64,000 bases of DNA from Primulina eburnea (taxonomy: Eukaryota > Streptophyta > Magnoliopsida > Lamiales > Gesneriaceae): contig NC_133101.1 of NCBI RefSeq assembly GCF_022965805.1, forward strand, positions 45,588,342 to 45,652,341. The letters are read 5' to 3'. Of the stretch, positions 31,473 to 42,800 are shown one piece after another. The translations under genes were made by a program, and so were the position numbers. Under the pieces are notes generated by a model. It did not search any database. It saw only the letters and a program-made list of their open reading frames with translations, and was not told where the DNA came from. How positions within the stretch are numbered: position 1 is the first letter of the stretch; each line of letters begins with the position of its first letter.

Positions 31473-34208
31473 CTAAAATTCCCCCTTTTTGTCAAACTGA
31501 GCCATGTGGAGAGATATTTGTCGAACTTCAGTAGATAAAATGCCAACATTGGCTGAAATACTGGAGATGGCAGTAAGAACTGAGGTTTGCAGTGAGTCTA
31601 TTTTGTTTGCAACAGATGTTTCTAGTCTTTCAACTCGTTGGTTGATTACATCTTGAGCAACAAAAAGAGCAGCAGTTGTGGCTTTGTTCGGCTTGTGTTC
31701 TATGGCAACTGAGAGTTCAGTTACAACTTCTTGAATATTCTTCAGCTTTGCAAAAACAAAATCTTCGGATCCATTCAGCTTTACAGAATGATAGTATTGG
31801 GTTGACTGAATGGATTTGATGGCATCCATTATTTGATTCATATTTGTCTTGATGGTGTTGATTTCTTCGAACAATGCTTCTGAATTTGAGATTTCAGGAG
31901 ACATGACTCCTATATCTTCCTGATGTGGCACTTGTTCTGGTGGAGTGAAAATTATCATAGTGCGATCAACTGTCTCTTCTTGACCTTGAGATGAAGAAGG
32001 TTGCTTCTGAGCATCAGAAACACTTTGTTCTAGAATAACAGGGTTATCTGTGGTAACTGCTCTCGGAGAATCATGGGCTTGTACTTCTGTTTGATCAACA
32101 GCTGAAACTTGTGGGGGTTCTTCAGTTTGAAGATTTCCAACATTAGGCAACTGCTCTTCCACAGATTTAGTGAGTGTTTCCTCTTGGTTCTGAGTGAGCA
32201 CTTCAGTTTGCTCTTCAGTTTCAGAGGTTACTTGCTGAACTGTTTCTGGAGCAACAAAAATTTGAGCTTGTTCTGCATTATCAGAGAATTGAACATATTC
32301 TTCAGCAATAAAAGTTTGAACTGGGTCTTCAGATGTAACTAGAACGTCTTGTTCTGTTTGTTCAGTTAGAGGATCAACTGATTCAAGATTATGTGCTTCA
32401 GTTTGAGCTTCCTGAGCAACTGACTGAATGATTTCATCGATATTGGCGAAGGTAAGTTCAGTCTCAGAGTACAGATGTTGATCCCCGGCTGTTGTTTGTG
32501 GAACCTTCTGGACTGATTTTTCAGCAATGAGTTCTTTAGAAGATTCATTCTGCTGAGGTGATGAAGATTTGTATTCCTCTGTTCTTGAAGATTTTTCTGG
32601 AAGAACATGTTCTTGATCTTGTTCCCAAAACCTTATTTCCCTCTGTAGACTACTAAGATCTGCATCCAGTTGAGTGAAAACAGCTCTATCTTGATATGCA
32701 GTTGGCCCTGTGTGGTTGTAGTTTTCTTTCAACTGTCTAACCATCTTAGTCAGTTGATTAGCCCGTATTTGATCAAAGAAATACTGTCTCCTTTCCAGTG
32801 CTTGAATAATGGTAGCAGCTTTAACTACCCTCAAAACTATCTTTTCTAGTTTAATAAACATCTTCATTTGGGATTTGTGCTTCAGTTTCTTGGCAAAAAT
32901 TTCGGTCCTGAAGCTTTTCCAACGGTCAAAAGCTGTGAGTTTTGATGTGGCAAATGTATTTACCTCTTCCCAAATTAGATCGATATGAGTTTGAATGGAG
33001 TGAGATGGCCTTGGCTCCTCCTCAAGCTTGCCTTTTCCCTTCTCTGTGGTTAGAATATGAGGAATTTGTAGGCCAGATTTGGTAGACTCCGCTGGTTCCT
33101 TCAATGTGACGCCTTTTGGTCTAGCCTGAGGTAAAATAGTGGGTTGATTTACACGAGTGAAGGGAGCTTTTACTCTTGTGGGTATCTTTTCAGTTGGAAC
33201 TGTATCATCAGAAGGGATGACCTGCAATGGAATAGCCTGAATAGGCTTTTCAGCAGCTGACTGAGACAGTTTCTCAGTAAAGGTCGGTTCCACTGCTGGT
33301 ATTGGTTTGGTTCTTTGTGTCCTTGGTTTCTTGATAAGTTTGGGAGATGGAGTTGTCTCAGAATCTGATTAACTGAGAATCAGTTTTCGCTTTGTAGCCT
33401 TCAGTTGGGCCAGCGTCTTGGCTTTCTTGACTGATTTAGGAGCAGCTTGCTGCATCCCAATCTCCTTCTTGACTTTTACGAATTGTTTAGGCGAGAGATC
33501 CATCTTGGTTTTTGGTGGCAATATATTCTTGGCAGTGAATATCTTAAATTTTGAAAAATTTTCGGCATTGTTAGCTACCAGTCCTTTAAGTTTCAGAATA
33601 TAACTGATTGGAATAGCAAACCCCCTGGACTGTTTTGTTGATAGAAGCATATTCTTTAGAATGCTGAAAATAATGTACCTCCAGTTGGCTTTCTTCTCAC
33701 CCATGATGATTGTCATCACTTGGAATTTCTCAAGAGTGAGAGCTGCATATGAGCCAGCTTTAGCTAAAATTCCCTTTGCTACAATATCAGCCAACAATTG
33801 AATTTCTGGTTTCAGTTCTTTCTTTGTGTCAGAGACTTTGATTTTCCGCCCATCAGCAGATAATGAAGATTGCATTTGCTCAATATCGAATGTTTTAACT
33901 TCAGAAAAACTGACAAATCCATCCGTTGGCAAGGACAACATTTCTCCAAAGTTTTCTTCGGATAAGATCAGCAACTTATCATTGATAGTGACAGCGATGT
34001 TTCCTTCAACAGTGACATACCCTTTCATATAGAATTCATTCACTTCCTTCGAGTATATTTCTTGTGAAGATTGTCCCAAGAACATTCTTTGCCCAGCAGA
34101 TTCAATGTTCAGAAAGACATTTTTTATATCAGCTTCTTGAATTGATAAAACTGAGTCAAAATCGATTGCCATGGCATTCATCACGTGAGCAGGGATCTGA
34201 TTAGCCAT
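31473..34208 (-). pseudogene. Long sense accessory ORF of Copia B (single stop)
   Basis: One 911-codon frame from the ATG at 34208, broken only by TAA at 33369-33371 (after KRKLILS). The N-terminal region (about residues 28-215) holds NEFYMKG, GEMLSLPTDGF, LLADIVAKGILAKAG, LTLEKF and SRGFAIPISYIL. A basic stretch with KKPRTQR follows, then a conserved helical segment (IQTHIDLIWEEV, ALERRQYFFDQIRA), a long Gln/Glu/Thr-rich region, and a C-terminal coiled coil ending FDKKGEF. There is no membrane segment. Part of the N-terminal pattern matches the D third ORF. Unknown function; a structural or nucleic-acid-linked role is only a guess. Confidence 0.85.
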
Positions 34209-34788
34209 TTCGAAAGGTAAGATGATCTGAAATTCGTAGAAAATAATGCTTTGGAAATTAATATGCTCTTAGAACTGATTGTATGCGTTAAGGAAAAGAA
34301 CTGAATTGAAGCGGGTATAGTACATTTGAGCGCGACTGTTCAAATTCCGGACACGTGTCAGTTCATGAAAATTTTGAATAAAAAATATATGTACGTGTGC
34401 TGTAATCGTGTGTATAAAGATTAGCGGTTTTAGAGTAAGCCGCGTCGTCAATCTGCAGTCACGTCAATTGATTTAGAATATAATAAATTTTAATTAGTTA
34501 ACGTATGTGAGAATATTTATAAACAATCCAACTGAACGATCAGTTGGGAAACTGATTCATTTTAGTTGAGAAGTTACAAACAACTGTCTTCTCAGTTAAC
34601 CTTTTGAAATTAATATTCCCCCTAAATTTGTGCATAAAATAATTAAAGTAGTGCTACAAAATAATTTTAAGAGTGCGAGAAGTTATTGGTCTTGCTGAAC
34701 TATTGACGACTCTTCAGCTTTCTTGATATTCCCCTATAAATAGAAATATCTCAGTTAGTTTTAGACATATCATTCAAAATATTCAAAA
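34209..34788. promoter_or_regulatory. Divergent promoter region between long ORF and ORFa (B)
   Basis: A 580-bp region between two divergent ATGs. The ORFa side has TATAAATAG at 34735-34743 and GACTCTTCAGCTT at 34708-34720. A G-box, GGACACGTGTCA, lies at 34349-34360 toward the long ORF. The same layout occurs in A and C. Confidence 0.6.
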
Positions 34789-35184
34789 ATGTCTGACACG
34801 GGTGACTCAAGTCTTTCTCCCTTTTCTGTAGAGGCCAGGAAGGCTGAGATTGAAGACGAAGTCTTCTATGAAAGTCTGCATTATTGGGAGCGATTGCAGG
34901 AGCTTGAGCTCTTGTACAATTCTGGGGAGGCCACCACTCCTGAATTGGTGGCAGAACTGAATCAAGTGCGAGAACACTTGAATATTGCTGTGTGGGTGGA
35001 CGTCTTCAAGGATGGTCACATGTATCAGCTGATGCTCCGCAAGGATATGAAGATCTTGAGGCGCATAGCTCATTCTCACAGCTTTCTCATGACTGCTCCT
35101 TCTTTATCTGTTTGGCTGAAATTTTGGATAATTGTTGTGGAGAATGTGTATGATGATGTAATCCAGACAAACATTTATAAGTAA
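34789..35184 (+). CDS. Antisense accessory protein ORFa of Copia B
   Basis: An intact 131-codon ORF opposite to element B. It begins MSDTGDSS, then a helical region with HYWERLQELELLYNSGEATTP, QLMLRKDMKILRRIAHSHSF and WLKFWIIVVEN. It aligns over its whole length with ORFa of A and C and more weakly with ORFb, sharing the W..L..L, SG....P, MLWKE/MLRKD and terminal Trp positions. Soluble and helical by inspection; no known motif. Its own TATA box is 46-54 bp upstream. Function unknown. Confidence 0.7.
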   Translation: MSDTGDSSLSPFSVEARKAEIEDEVFYESLHYWERLQELELLYNSGEATTPELVAELNQVREHLNIAVWVDVFKDGHMYQLMLRKDMKILRRIAHSHSFLMTAPSLSVWLKFWIIVVENVYDDVIQTNIYK

Positions 35185-35487
35185 TGAAATATTTATCTGA
35201 TTTTAACTCTTTTTTTCTGCAAGTGATATGTTTCATCAGTTGTGACATAAACTGATGACAAACTAACTGTCATTTGTTGATCATGAACTGGGACTATTTA
35301 AACAATTATTAACAGAATTCAAACTGGTGTCAGTTGAATATTAACAACTGACAACTTAAAGTCCTTGGTAAATGTGAAAGACACATTAAATGTCGTGAGA
35401 CTCTTCAGCTTCTCCAACGTCATTTTCCTATAAATAAGATGATAGTGATAAAAATGTGATGCAATATCAGTTCAAAAATATTTCAAT
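35185..35487 (+). promoter_or_regulatory. Promoter region of ORFb (B)
   Basis: Contains GACTCTTCAGCTT (35399-35411) and TATAAATAAG (35429-35438), the same two elements in the same order as upstream of ORFa. The start position of ORFb is 50-59 bp beyond the TATA box. Confidence 0.6.
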
Positions 35488-35910
35488 ATTTCTGATTCTG
35501 ATGCATGCAGCAGCACTCATGTTCATGTTTCTGAGCAGTCAGCCCCTCGTTTAACAATCATCAAGAAAAATATGGAGAAATATGTCTTTCAGAAGGTGAT
35601 TTCAACTTGGGAAAAGATTCATGAGTTGAAAAGGGTGAGTGACAGTGGTGCTATTCCTACTCGTGCTCAGGAGGCAAGAGCACTGAAGTACCTTGAACGT
35701 TTTGAAGTTAGACATGTTAGGAATTTGGTTAAAGACAAATGTCTTTTGGAGGCGATGCTATGGAAGGAGTGGCATGTTGTTGATAACATTTCGAAATCTA
35801 GGGCATTTGCTAGAGTTCGAATTTATGAGTTAAATGATTGGGTTAGGGCGTGGCTAGATTCAGTTGATGCCATGATATCTTCTGTAAAATGGGAACGTTG
35901 GTATTCTTAA
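35488..35910 (+). pseudogene. Antisense accessory ORFb of Copia B (start codon lost)
   Basis: Homologous over its length to ORFb of C (47148-47579). The codon aligned with the C start is ATT (35488-35490), and the frame is open from there to the stop at 35910 (140 sense codons). The first remaining ATG, at 35572, would give a 112-residue N-truncated protein. Conserved blocks are STWEKIHELKRVSDSGAIP, RALKYLERFEVRHVRNLV, LLEAMLWKEWHVV and KWERWYS. It ends 78 bp from the end of pol, which converges on it. Confidence 0.65.
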
Positions 35911-35988
35911 TGAAGTGTTAATTTTAATTTGTTGTGTTCTTCTTTTCTTCGTATAATTCTGTTAGTGAAGCAATATTACTAATAATTT

Positions 35989-38781
35989 CTAAGATAAATC
36001 AATTAAACCAAGAATATTTCGAAAATAGGAAAACTTAGCCTCGGGTAATGGTTTTGTGAAGATGTCAGCTGCTTGCTGTTCTGTTGAAATATATTCTAGT
36101 CGAATATCCTTCTTTAACGCATGATCCCTGATGAAGTGATGCCTGACATCTATATGCTTGGTCCTTGAGTGAAGAACTGGATTGTAGGTGATGGCAATTG
36201 TGCTGGTATTATCACAAAATATGGGCGATTCAGTTGATGTTACTCCATAATCCTTCAGTTGTTGCTGAATCCAGATCAGTTGTGCACAACAGCTACCAGC
36301 AGCAAGATATTCTGCTTCTGTTGTTGAGGTAGCTATGGATGTCTGCTTCTTGCTGAACCAAGAGATTAGTCTGTCTCCTAAGAACTGACAAGATCCACTT
36401 GTACTTTTGCGATCAAGCTTACATCCTGCATAATCTGCATCTGAGTATCAAACTAAATTGAAGGTGGAGTCTTTGGAATACCATAGCCCAACATTTTGCG
36501 TGTCCTTAAGATATCTCAGAATTCTTTTAGCAGCTGAGAAATGTGATTGCTTAGGATTTGCTTGAAATCTAGCACACATACAGACAGCAAAAACAATATC
36601 AGGACGACTGGCTGTTAGGTATAACAATGAACCTATTAACCCTCTATATAATGTCGCCTCCACTGATATTCCCCCTTCGTCAGTGTCTAGTTTAACTGAT
36701 GAGCTCATGGGAGTTGTTGCAGCTGAACATGATTCCATACCAAATTTCTTTAGCAACTCCTTTGTATATTTTGTTTGACTAATGAATATACCAGTTTCCT
36801 GTTGCTTTACTTGCAGTCCAAGAAAGAATGTCAGTTCACCCATCATGCTCCTTTCAAACTTATCCTGCATTAACTTAGCAAACTTTTCGCACAATTTGGG
36901 GTTAGTTGATCCAAAAATTATATCATCAACATAAATTTGAACTAGTAGAATATGATTATTTTTAGTAAATTTAAACAAGGTCTTATCAACTGATCCGACT
37001 GTAAAGTCATGATCAGTTAGGAATTTTGAAAGAGTTTCATACCAAGCCCTGGGAGCTTGTTTAAGACCATATAATGCTTTGTTCAAATAGTATACATGAT
37101 CAGGAAGTTTGTGGTTTACAAAACCTGGAGGTTGTTCGACATATACTTCTTCTTTTAACTGACCATTTAGGAATGCACTCTTCACATCCATCTGGTAAAC
37201 TTTGAAGTTTTTGTGAGATGCATAAGCAAGAAATATTCTGATTGCTTCCAATCTTGCAACTAGAGCATACGTCTCATCGTAGTCAATTCCTTCTTCTTGC
37301 CTATATCCTTGTGCTACTAGTCTTTCTTTGTTGCGTATAACTGAACCGTCCTCATTTAGTTTATTTCTGTACACCCATTTTGTACCTATAATGGTTTTAG
37401 AAGTTGGTCTTGGAACTAAGTTCCAGACGTTATTGTGAGTGAACTGATTCAGCTCTTCTTTCATAGCATTTACCCAGTTAGGATCAGCAAGAGCTTCATC
37501 AGTTTTCTTTGGTTCCAGTTGTGAAACAAAGGCTGAATGAATAAATAAGTTTAACATTTGATTGCGAGTTCTTACTGGATCAGATGGATTCCCTATTACC
37601 AGATGTGGTGCATGTGATTTTCTCCATCTGTACTCTGCATTTGTTTCATCAGCAACTGCTTCAGTTGGTAACTGAGTGCAATTTTCAGCTTCAGTTGATG
37701 CCTCGTCAGCTGGTATTTGAATGTTATCAATTTGCTTTAATAACTGATTGTCATCAAGGACTTCCTGCTCATTTAATTTATCCAATATTTCTGGTTCTGG
37801 TGTTTGAAAGATGTCCTGATTGTTATGACTTTCTTCTTTGTCATCATCTTCCAAACTGATATCTGTAAATCGATCAGCTAGCTCAACTTGATCAGTTGGC
37901 TTATCAGTTAATACAGTTTCATCAAAATCAACATCCGTAGATTCTTCAACATTTAAAGTTTTCTTATTAAAGACTCTATAAGCTATACTAACTGATGAAT
38001 ATCCAAGGAATATTCCTTCTGCAGATTTGGCATCAAATGCTTTTAAGTAATTTTTGCCATTATCATGAATAAAGCATCTACAGTCGAATATTTTGAAATA
38101 AGTGATTATAATTTTTCTTCCATGCCAGATCTCATATGTTGTTTTCATATAATTCTTATTAATCATTGATCTGTTCTGAGTATAACATTCAGTGTTTACT
38201 GCCTCTGCCCAAAATCTTTGAGAAATGCCAGAATCAGCAAGCATTGTACTAGCAGCTTCTTTAAGGGTCCGATTTCTTCTCTCAGCTACACCGTTTTGCT
38301 GAGGAATTCTTGCTGCTGAGAGCTCATGCTTGATTCCAGCATTTTCTAGAAAACTTGAATGTGTTTGATTGATGAATTCAGTTCCTCGATCAGATCTGAT
38401 TCGATCAATCCCAACTGATTTTTCGTTTAAAAGTCTTTTGAAGAGTTTAATCAGTTGTGCAGCCGTATGGTCTTTGGATTTGAGAAATATAACCCAAGTA
38501 AATCTTGAAAAATCATCTACAACCATCAAGGTTTTTTTCATTCCCCCTAATCTCATGACTGGTATTGGACCGAAGAGATCCATGTGCAATAGTTCTAAGC
38601 ATCGTGATGAAGATTTACAACCCTTGTTTTTGAAAGAAGATTGTACTTGTTTTCCATACTGACATGCTGAGCAAAGTTTTTCTTTTGAAAAATTTATTTT
38701 GAGCAAACCAGTTACAAGTTCATGTTTACTCAGAAAAGCAATGGATTTAAAGTTTAAATGATTTAACCTTTTATGCCACAA
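35989..38781 (-). pseudogene. pol: Copia integrase, RT and RNase H (B)
   Basis: A 777-codon open frame (38781-36448), then one TGA at 36448-36450 (Gly in other copies) and open again to the pol stop at 35989. In order: GAG-pre-integrase HKRLNHLN and CSACQYGKQ; integrase DDE residues D68 (HMDLFGP), D131 (RSDRGTEF) and E167 (GVAERRNR); acidic linker; RT about 450-690 with intact YVDD at 617-620; RNase H (YSDADYAGC, STTEAEYLAA, FCDNTSTI, FTKPLP). Integrase and RT catalytic residues are complete. The RT signature is SIRE-like. Confidence 0.93.
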
Positions 38782-39243
38782 CCAGTTTTGAGATGATTTT
38801 GAAGCAATGAAGCAGACTGGTGCATGAGGCTATTCATTCCAACTGACTTTATATGTGTTTCCACATCGTTTGCCAGTTAGTATGATTTCATCAGTTGATG
38901 TTTTAACTAAGCATGAGTTTTTATCAAATTGTACCGAGAATCCAATGTCGCATAACTGACTGATACTAATCAAGTTATACTTCAGATTCTCTACTAATAA
39001 AACATCTTTAATAGTAAAGTTACCATGGATAATCTTACCCTTACCCACGGTTTTACCTTTGGAATTATTTCCGAAACTGATGTTTGGACCACTATATTTG
39101 ATCAGTTGAGATAGCATACTTGCATCTCTTGTCATATGTCGTGAGCAACCGCTGTCCAAATACCATATTGAATTTTTATTTGTACCTGTTACCTGCAAGC
39201 ACACACATAATTTGATTTGGTACCCATATCTATTTGGGTCCAA
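38782..39243 (-). pseudogene. pol: Copia protease (B)
   Basis: The aspartic protease active site DSGCSRHM is present (YLDSGCSRHMTRDASML), followed by SFGNNSKGKTVGKG and LISISQLCD, the normal Copia protease order. A TAG at 38830-38832 separates it from the integrase block. Confidence 0.9.
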
Positions 39244-40864
39244 AGCTTATTAGTCCCTTTGGAACCCACACTTGGATTAGTCTAACTGAATTTCCAGTCG
39301 ATGTATTCCAAATGGTGTTCCTCGGTTTTTGTGTGCTTGGTGAATAGTGTACAGATGATACAGTATGTATTTTAGTTTGGTTCAACTGATTGTTTAGTCT
39401 GTATCTTTTCTGGACTGGTTTGCAGTTATAATAATTTAAATAATTCTTGCTAACTCTTTTTGATGAGTGATTTTCTGAGTCAGTAGAGATTTTTGGACTG
39501 TAACCAACTCCATGTCTTCTGGCCTTATACATATTCTTAATAGGTTTTTCATTCAGTTTGCTGGGCTCAAATTTCTTTCTACTGTTGATCTGACAAATTG
39601 AATGTACTTCCCTTTGTTCATTGTCACCTTTGGTTGAGTATCATTTGAAAACGTTTCTCCTTGATTACTGAACCCTAAACCAGTTTTATCAGAAACTGAT
39701 TTTTGTGAGTTATGCATTTCATTCAATGCAGTAGACGACTTATTCCAAGATTGATTGAGTTCAGTCTATTTTGAATTTTCAAGGATCAATTTCTGGATCA
39801 GTGACCGATCTTTCTTTCTCTCTACTTTTAGCTCAACAATTTCCCTTTTTAGACTCAACCTATCAACTGATTCATCAGTTTTGGTTTTGTTGTCCATGGG
39901 ATCATTTTGCTTTGACTTTATTTCCTCAAATGATGATGCAAGTTTCTGGTACTCATTTACCATTTCATGCAATGTTAAAATGAGTTCTTCTCGTGTAAAA
40001 TTAGTTGAACTAAAATCAAATACCTGTTGACTTGTAGATTTTGCTTCAGCGTCATTTCCCGTTAGACATTTGACGTCCTCTTCATCACTTGAGCTATATG
40101 AGCTTTCTGGTTCTGATTCGTCACTATCAGTTTCTGCCCATTTGGATTTGTTCGTGTTTCTTTCTGTAGGTTTTCTTATCATCTCTGGGTCTTCTCTTAT
40201 GCTCATATGGTTTCTTCCCTCTGTCAGTTGATCCTTGACTGTCCTTTTCAGGTTTAGGACAGTCAGCAATGTAATGACCTGTTTTGCCACAATTGTAGCA
40301 AGCATTTGTTTCTTCTTTGGAATTATTTCTCTGGTATTGCTTTTGAAGGTTTCCTTGGTTCTTTCTCATGAACCTCCCAAACGTTTTGATGAATAATGAC
40401 ATAGCATCATTGCTTAACTGATCAGCAGATCTCTCAACTGAACTAGTCGGTTCAGTTCTGACAGCTGCTAAAGCAGTTGTAGTTGTAGGAGTAGATGGTT
40501 CTCCTTCTCTGTTTTGCAATTCAAATTCATAAACTTTTAAATCAGCAAATAGTTCATGAAGTTCGATCTGGTTCAAGTCTTTAGATTCTCTCATAGCCAT
40601 AGTTTTGACATCCCATTCCTTTGGAAGACCTCGCATCACTTTTAGTGTTACCTCTTTGTTGGTATACACTTTTCCGAGTGCATTTAATTCATTCACAATA
40701 CTGCTTACCCTTTCATCATACTCGTTCATTGATTCTCCAACCTTCATTTTGATATTGTCAATTTTCTGGACAGCAACTGAGAGTTTATTTTCTTTTGTTT
40801 GGTCATTTCCTTCATATAACTGAATCAACTTCTCCCAAATTTCTTTTGCTGTTTTGCACATCTT
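39244..40864 (-). pseudogene. gag: Copia gag C-terminal half (B)
   Basis: Contains the gag core (AKEIWEKLIQLYEGNDQTKENKL, MNEYDERVSSIVNEL, LPKEWDVKTMAMRES) and the zinc knuckle CYNCGKTGHYIADC (about 40261-40302), then an acidic Ser-rich tail with a coiled region. Frame changes occur near 40885 (relative to the gag start), near 40150 and downstream toward the protease, so gag is not translated as one piece. Confidence 0.87.
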
Positions 40865-41157
40865 TATTTTGTTGAAGGTTGCTTTGTCCACTTTTTGTAT
40901 AGAGTATCTTTGGCCACATTGTCAAGATTAGCTTTCCTTTTGTCTTCAGTTGTCCACTCTTCTCTGGGCTTTTGAATTCTCTGTGGTGCCCCTTCAGTTA
41001 TGGCAATTGTTGTGTTTGCTTTTAGAATATTCATGGGTCCGTCTGTTATGACATACCACATATCATCATCTTGTGCAGCTAAGTGAGCCTGCATTCTGAT
41101 TTTCCAATCATCGAAATCTTCTTTTGATAACATAGGAATTTTATTGAATGAAGTCAT
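40865..41157 (-). pseudogene. gag: Copia gag N-terminal part (B)
   Basis: Starts at the ATG for MTSFNK (41157) with the conserved FDDWKIRMQAHLAAQDDDMW block. A one-base change near 40885 puts it out of frame with the rest of gag. Confidence 0.9.
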
Positions 41158-41203
41158 GCTAGCAGATTTATAGATCAAAAGTATTCAAGAACAAGATTCA
41201 ACT

Positions 41204-41215
41204 GCTCTGATACCA
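41204..41215 (-). promoter_or_regulatory. Primer-binding site of B
   Basis: Minus strand TGGTATCAGAGC, two bases inside the 5' LTR: initiator tRNA-Met type. Confidence 0.92.
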
Positions 41216-41217
41216 CT

Positions 41218-42188
41218 TGATAGGATTGGTTGTCGTAACAATGAGTGTTTAGAAGGGTGGGTTGAATAAACACTTACACTTAAAATTGTTCTTTATCAAT
41301 ATTTGAGTTCAGTTTAGTGACAAACCGAATCTCGGAATCTTGTTGGTCAATAACAATCAGTTAAACTAGAGTAGTTGCGGAAAGTAACTGACTGAAAGAT
41401 AGAATACAAAATTGAAAGAAATATGCAAGAGTTGTTTCTGGATGTTCGGAGAATTTAATTACTCCTACGTCACCCCTTCTATCACAAGGATAGGATATTC
41501 ACTAAAAGACTTTTATCGAGTACAACACTTGTACAGACCCACTTCAGTTTGGACTTACAACTGCCAAAACTGAAACTCTTAGTTCTACACAATATTCTCA
41601 GTACGTAACTGATATTAGTACAATTGAATCTAACAGCTTTTAGAGAGTGCTAATAAGCTCAGATTGTAGCCTTGATTGCTACGAGTAATTCAAATGAAAG
41701 TGAGCTAAGATTTTGACAGAGTAACAGTAAGCTTAAGATTGAGTGATTGTCTCTGTTTTCTTCTGCTGTTCTTCAGTCATATTTATACTTCTCTTTCAAC
41801 TGTAAATTTGATATGCATTTGAATTCTAGTATCCGTTGAATGCCACTTCATCATTTGTTGGGCAATGTTCTCTTCATTGATTGTCATTCGGCGTCTTAAT
41901 TGCAGTATCCGAAGTACGTTGTTCTATGCTGTAATGATTGAGGTGCGGCTTTCCATATTCATTTGATGTTTACTATGTCCTTTTGTCGGTTGAATGTTCT
42001 TTCCTGAAAAGCATTCAGTTGAGATATGTTTTGAATGAAACTTATGCAGCTGAGTATATTAACTGATCGGTTTCCAACTGATCAGTTTTCTTCATTTGTT
42101 CAGCTGGTTTCAGTTGTTAAATATTCAGTTGTTTCATAATTCAGTTTGTTTCTTCAGTTTGTCAAACTCCGGAATTTGGTTTCCAACA
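41218..42188 (-). repeat. 5' LTR of B
   Basis: 971 bp, partner of 30332-31301. Its right edge GGTTTCCAACA abuts the duplicated AAGTC of the C gag. Confidence 0.95.
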
Positions 42189-42800
42189 AAGTCAGCCAAA
42201 GAAATTTGGGAAAAGCTGATTCAGCTGTGTGAAGGAAATGATCAAACCAAAGAAAATAAACTTTTTGTTGCTATTCAAAAGTTTGATAACATCAAAATGA
42301 AAGCAGGAGAATCAATGCACGAGTATGATGAAAGAGTAAGCAGTATCATCAATGAGTTAAATGCCCTTGGAAAAGTGTATACCAACAAAGAGATTGCACT
42401 GAAGGTAATGACAGGTCTTCCCAAGGAATGGGATGTCAAGACCATGGCAATGAGGGAGTCCAACGATCTGAACCAGATTGAACTTCATGATTTTTTTGCT
42501 GATTTAAAGGCTTATGAATTTGAGCTGCAGACCAGAGAAGGAGAAACATCTACCCCTGCTGCCACAACTGCTCTAGCTGCTGCCAGAACAGAACCAATCA
42601 GTTCAGTCGAGAAATCTGCTGATCAGTTGAGCAGTGATGCTATGTCATTGTTCATAAAAAAATTTGGAAGGTTCATGAGAAAGAATCAAGGAAACTTCCA
42701 GAAGCCATACCAAAGGAACAGCTCCAAAGATGAATCAAATGACTGCTACAACTGTGGAAAATCAGGTACACTTTATTACTGATTGTCCTAAATCCAAGAA
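42189..42800 (+). pseudogene. gag: Copia gag, 3' part (C)
   Basis: Continues gag of C after B: AKEIWEKLIQLCEGNDQ, MHEYDERVSSIINEL, LPKEWDVKTMAMRES. The zinc knuckle is broken after CYNCGKSG by one extra base near 42770, giving a premature stop at 42782. The LTR-derived N-terminus of the longer frame from 42096 is not part of gag. Confidence 0.9.

Larger units (their letters stand above)
30332..42188 (-). mobile_element. Element B: full-length SIRE-like Ty1/copia
   Basis: 11,857 bp, with target duplication AAGTC (30327-30331, 42189-42193) inside the gag of C. LTRs are 970 and 971 bp. The minus-strand order is 5' LTR, PBS, gag, protease, integrase, RT, RNase H, then two antisense genes (plus strand ORFb and ORFa), a long sense ORF, PPT and 3' LTR. 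It is the most complete copy of this family here. It has one gag frameshift, another near the gag end, and single stops in pol and the long ORF. The LTRs differ by a few percent by eye. Confidence 0.95.

Noticed and set aside
31473..34208. Envelope protein for the long Copia ORF
   Set aside because: No signal peptide, hydrophobic membrane segment or cysteine-rich ectodomain is visible; position alone is not enough.
42096..42190. Apparent N-terminal extension of C gag from 42096
   Set aside because: This part is LTR of element B; the real gag start is at 30025 and the frame enters from the insertion junction.
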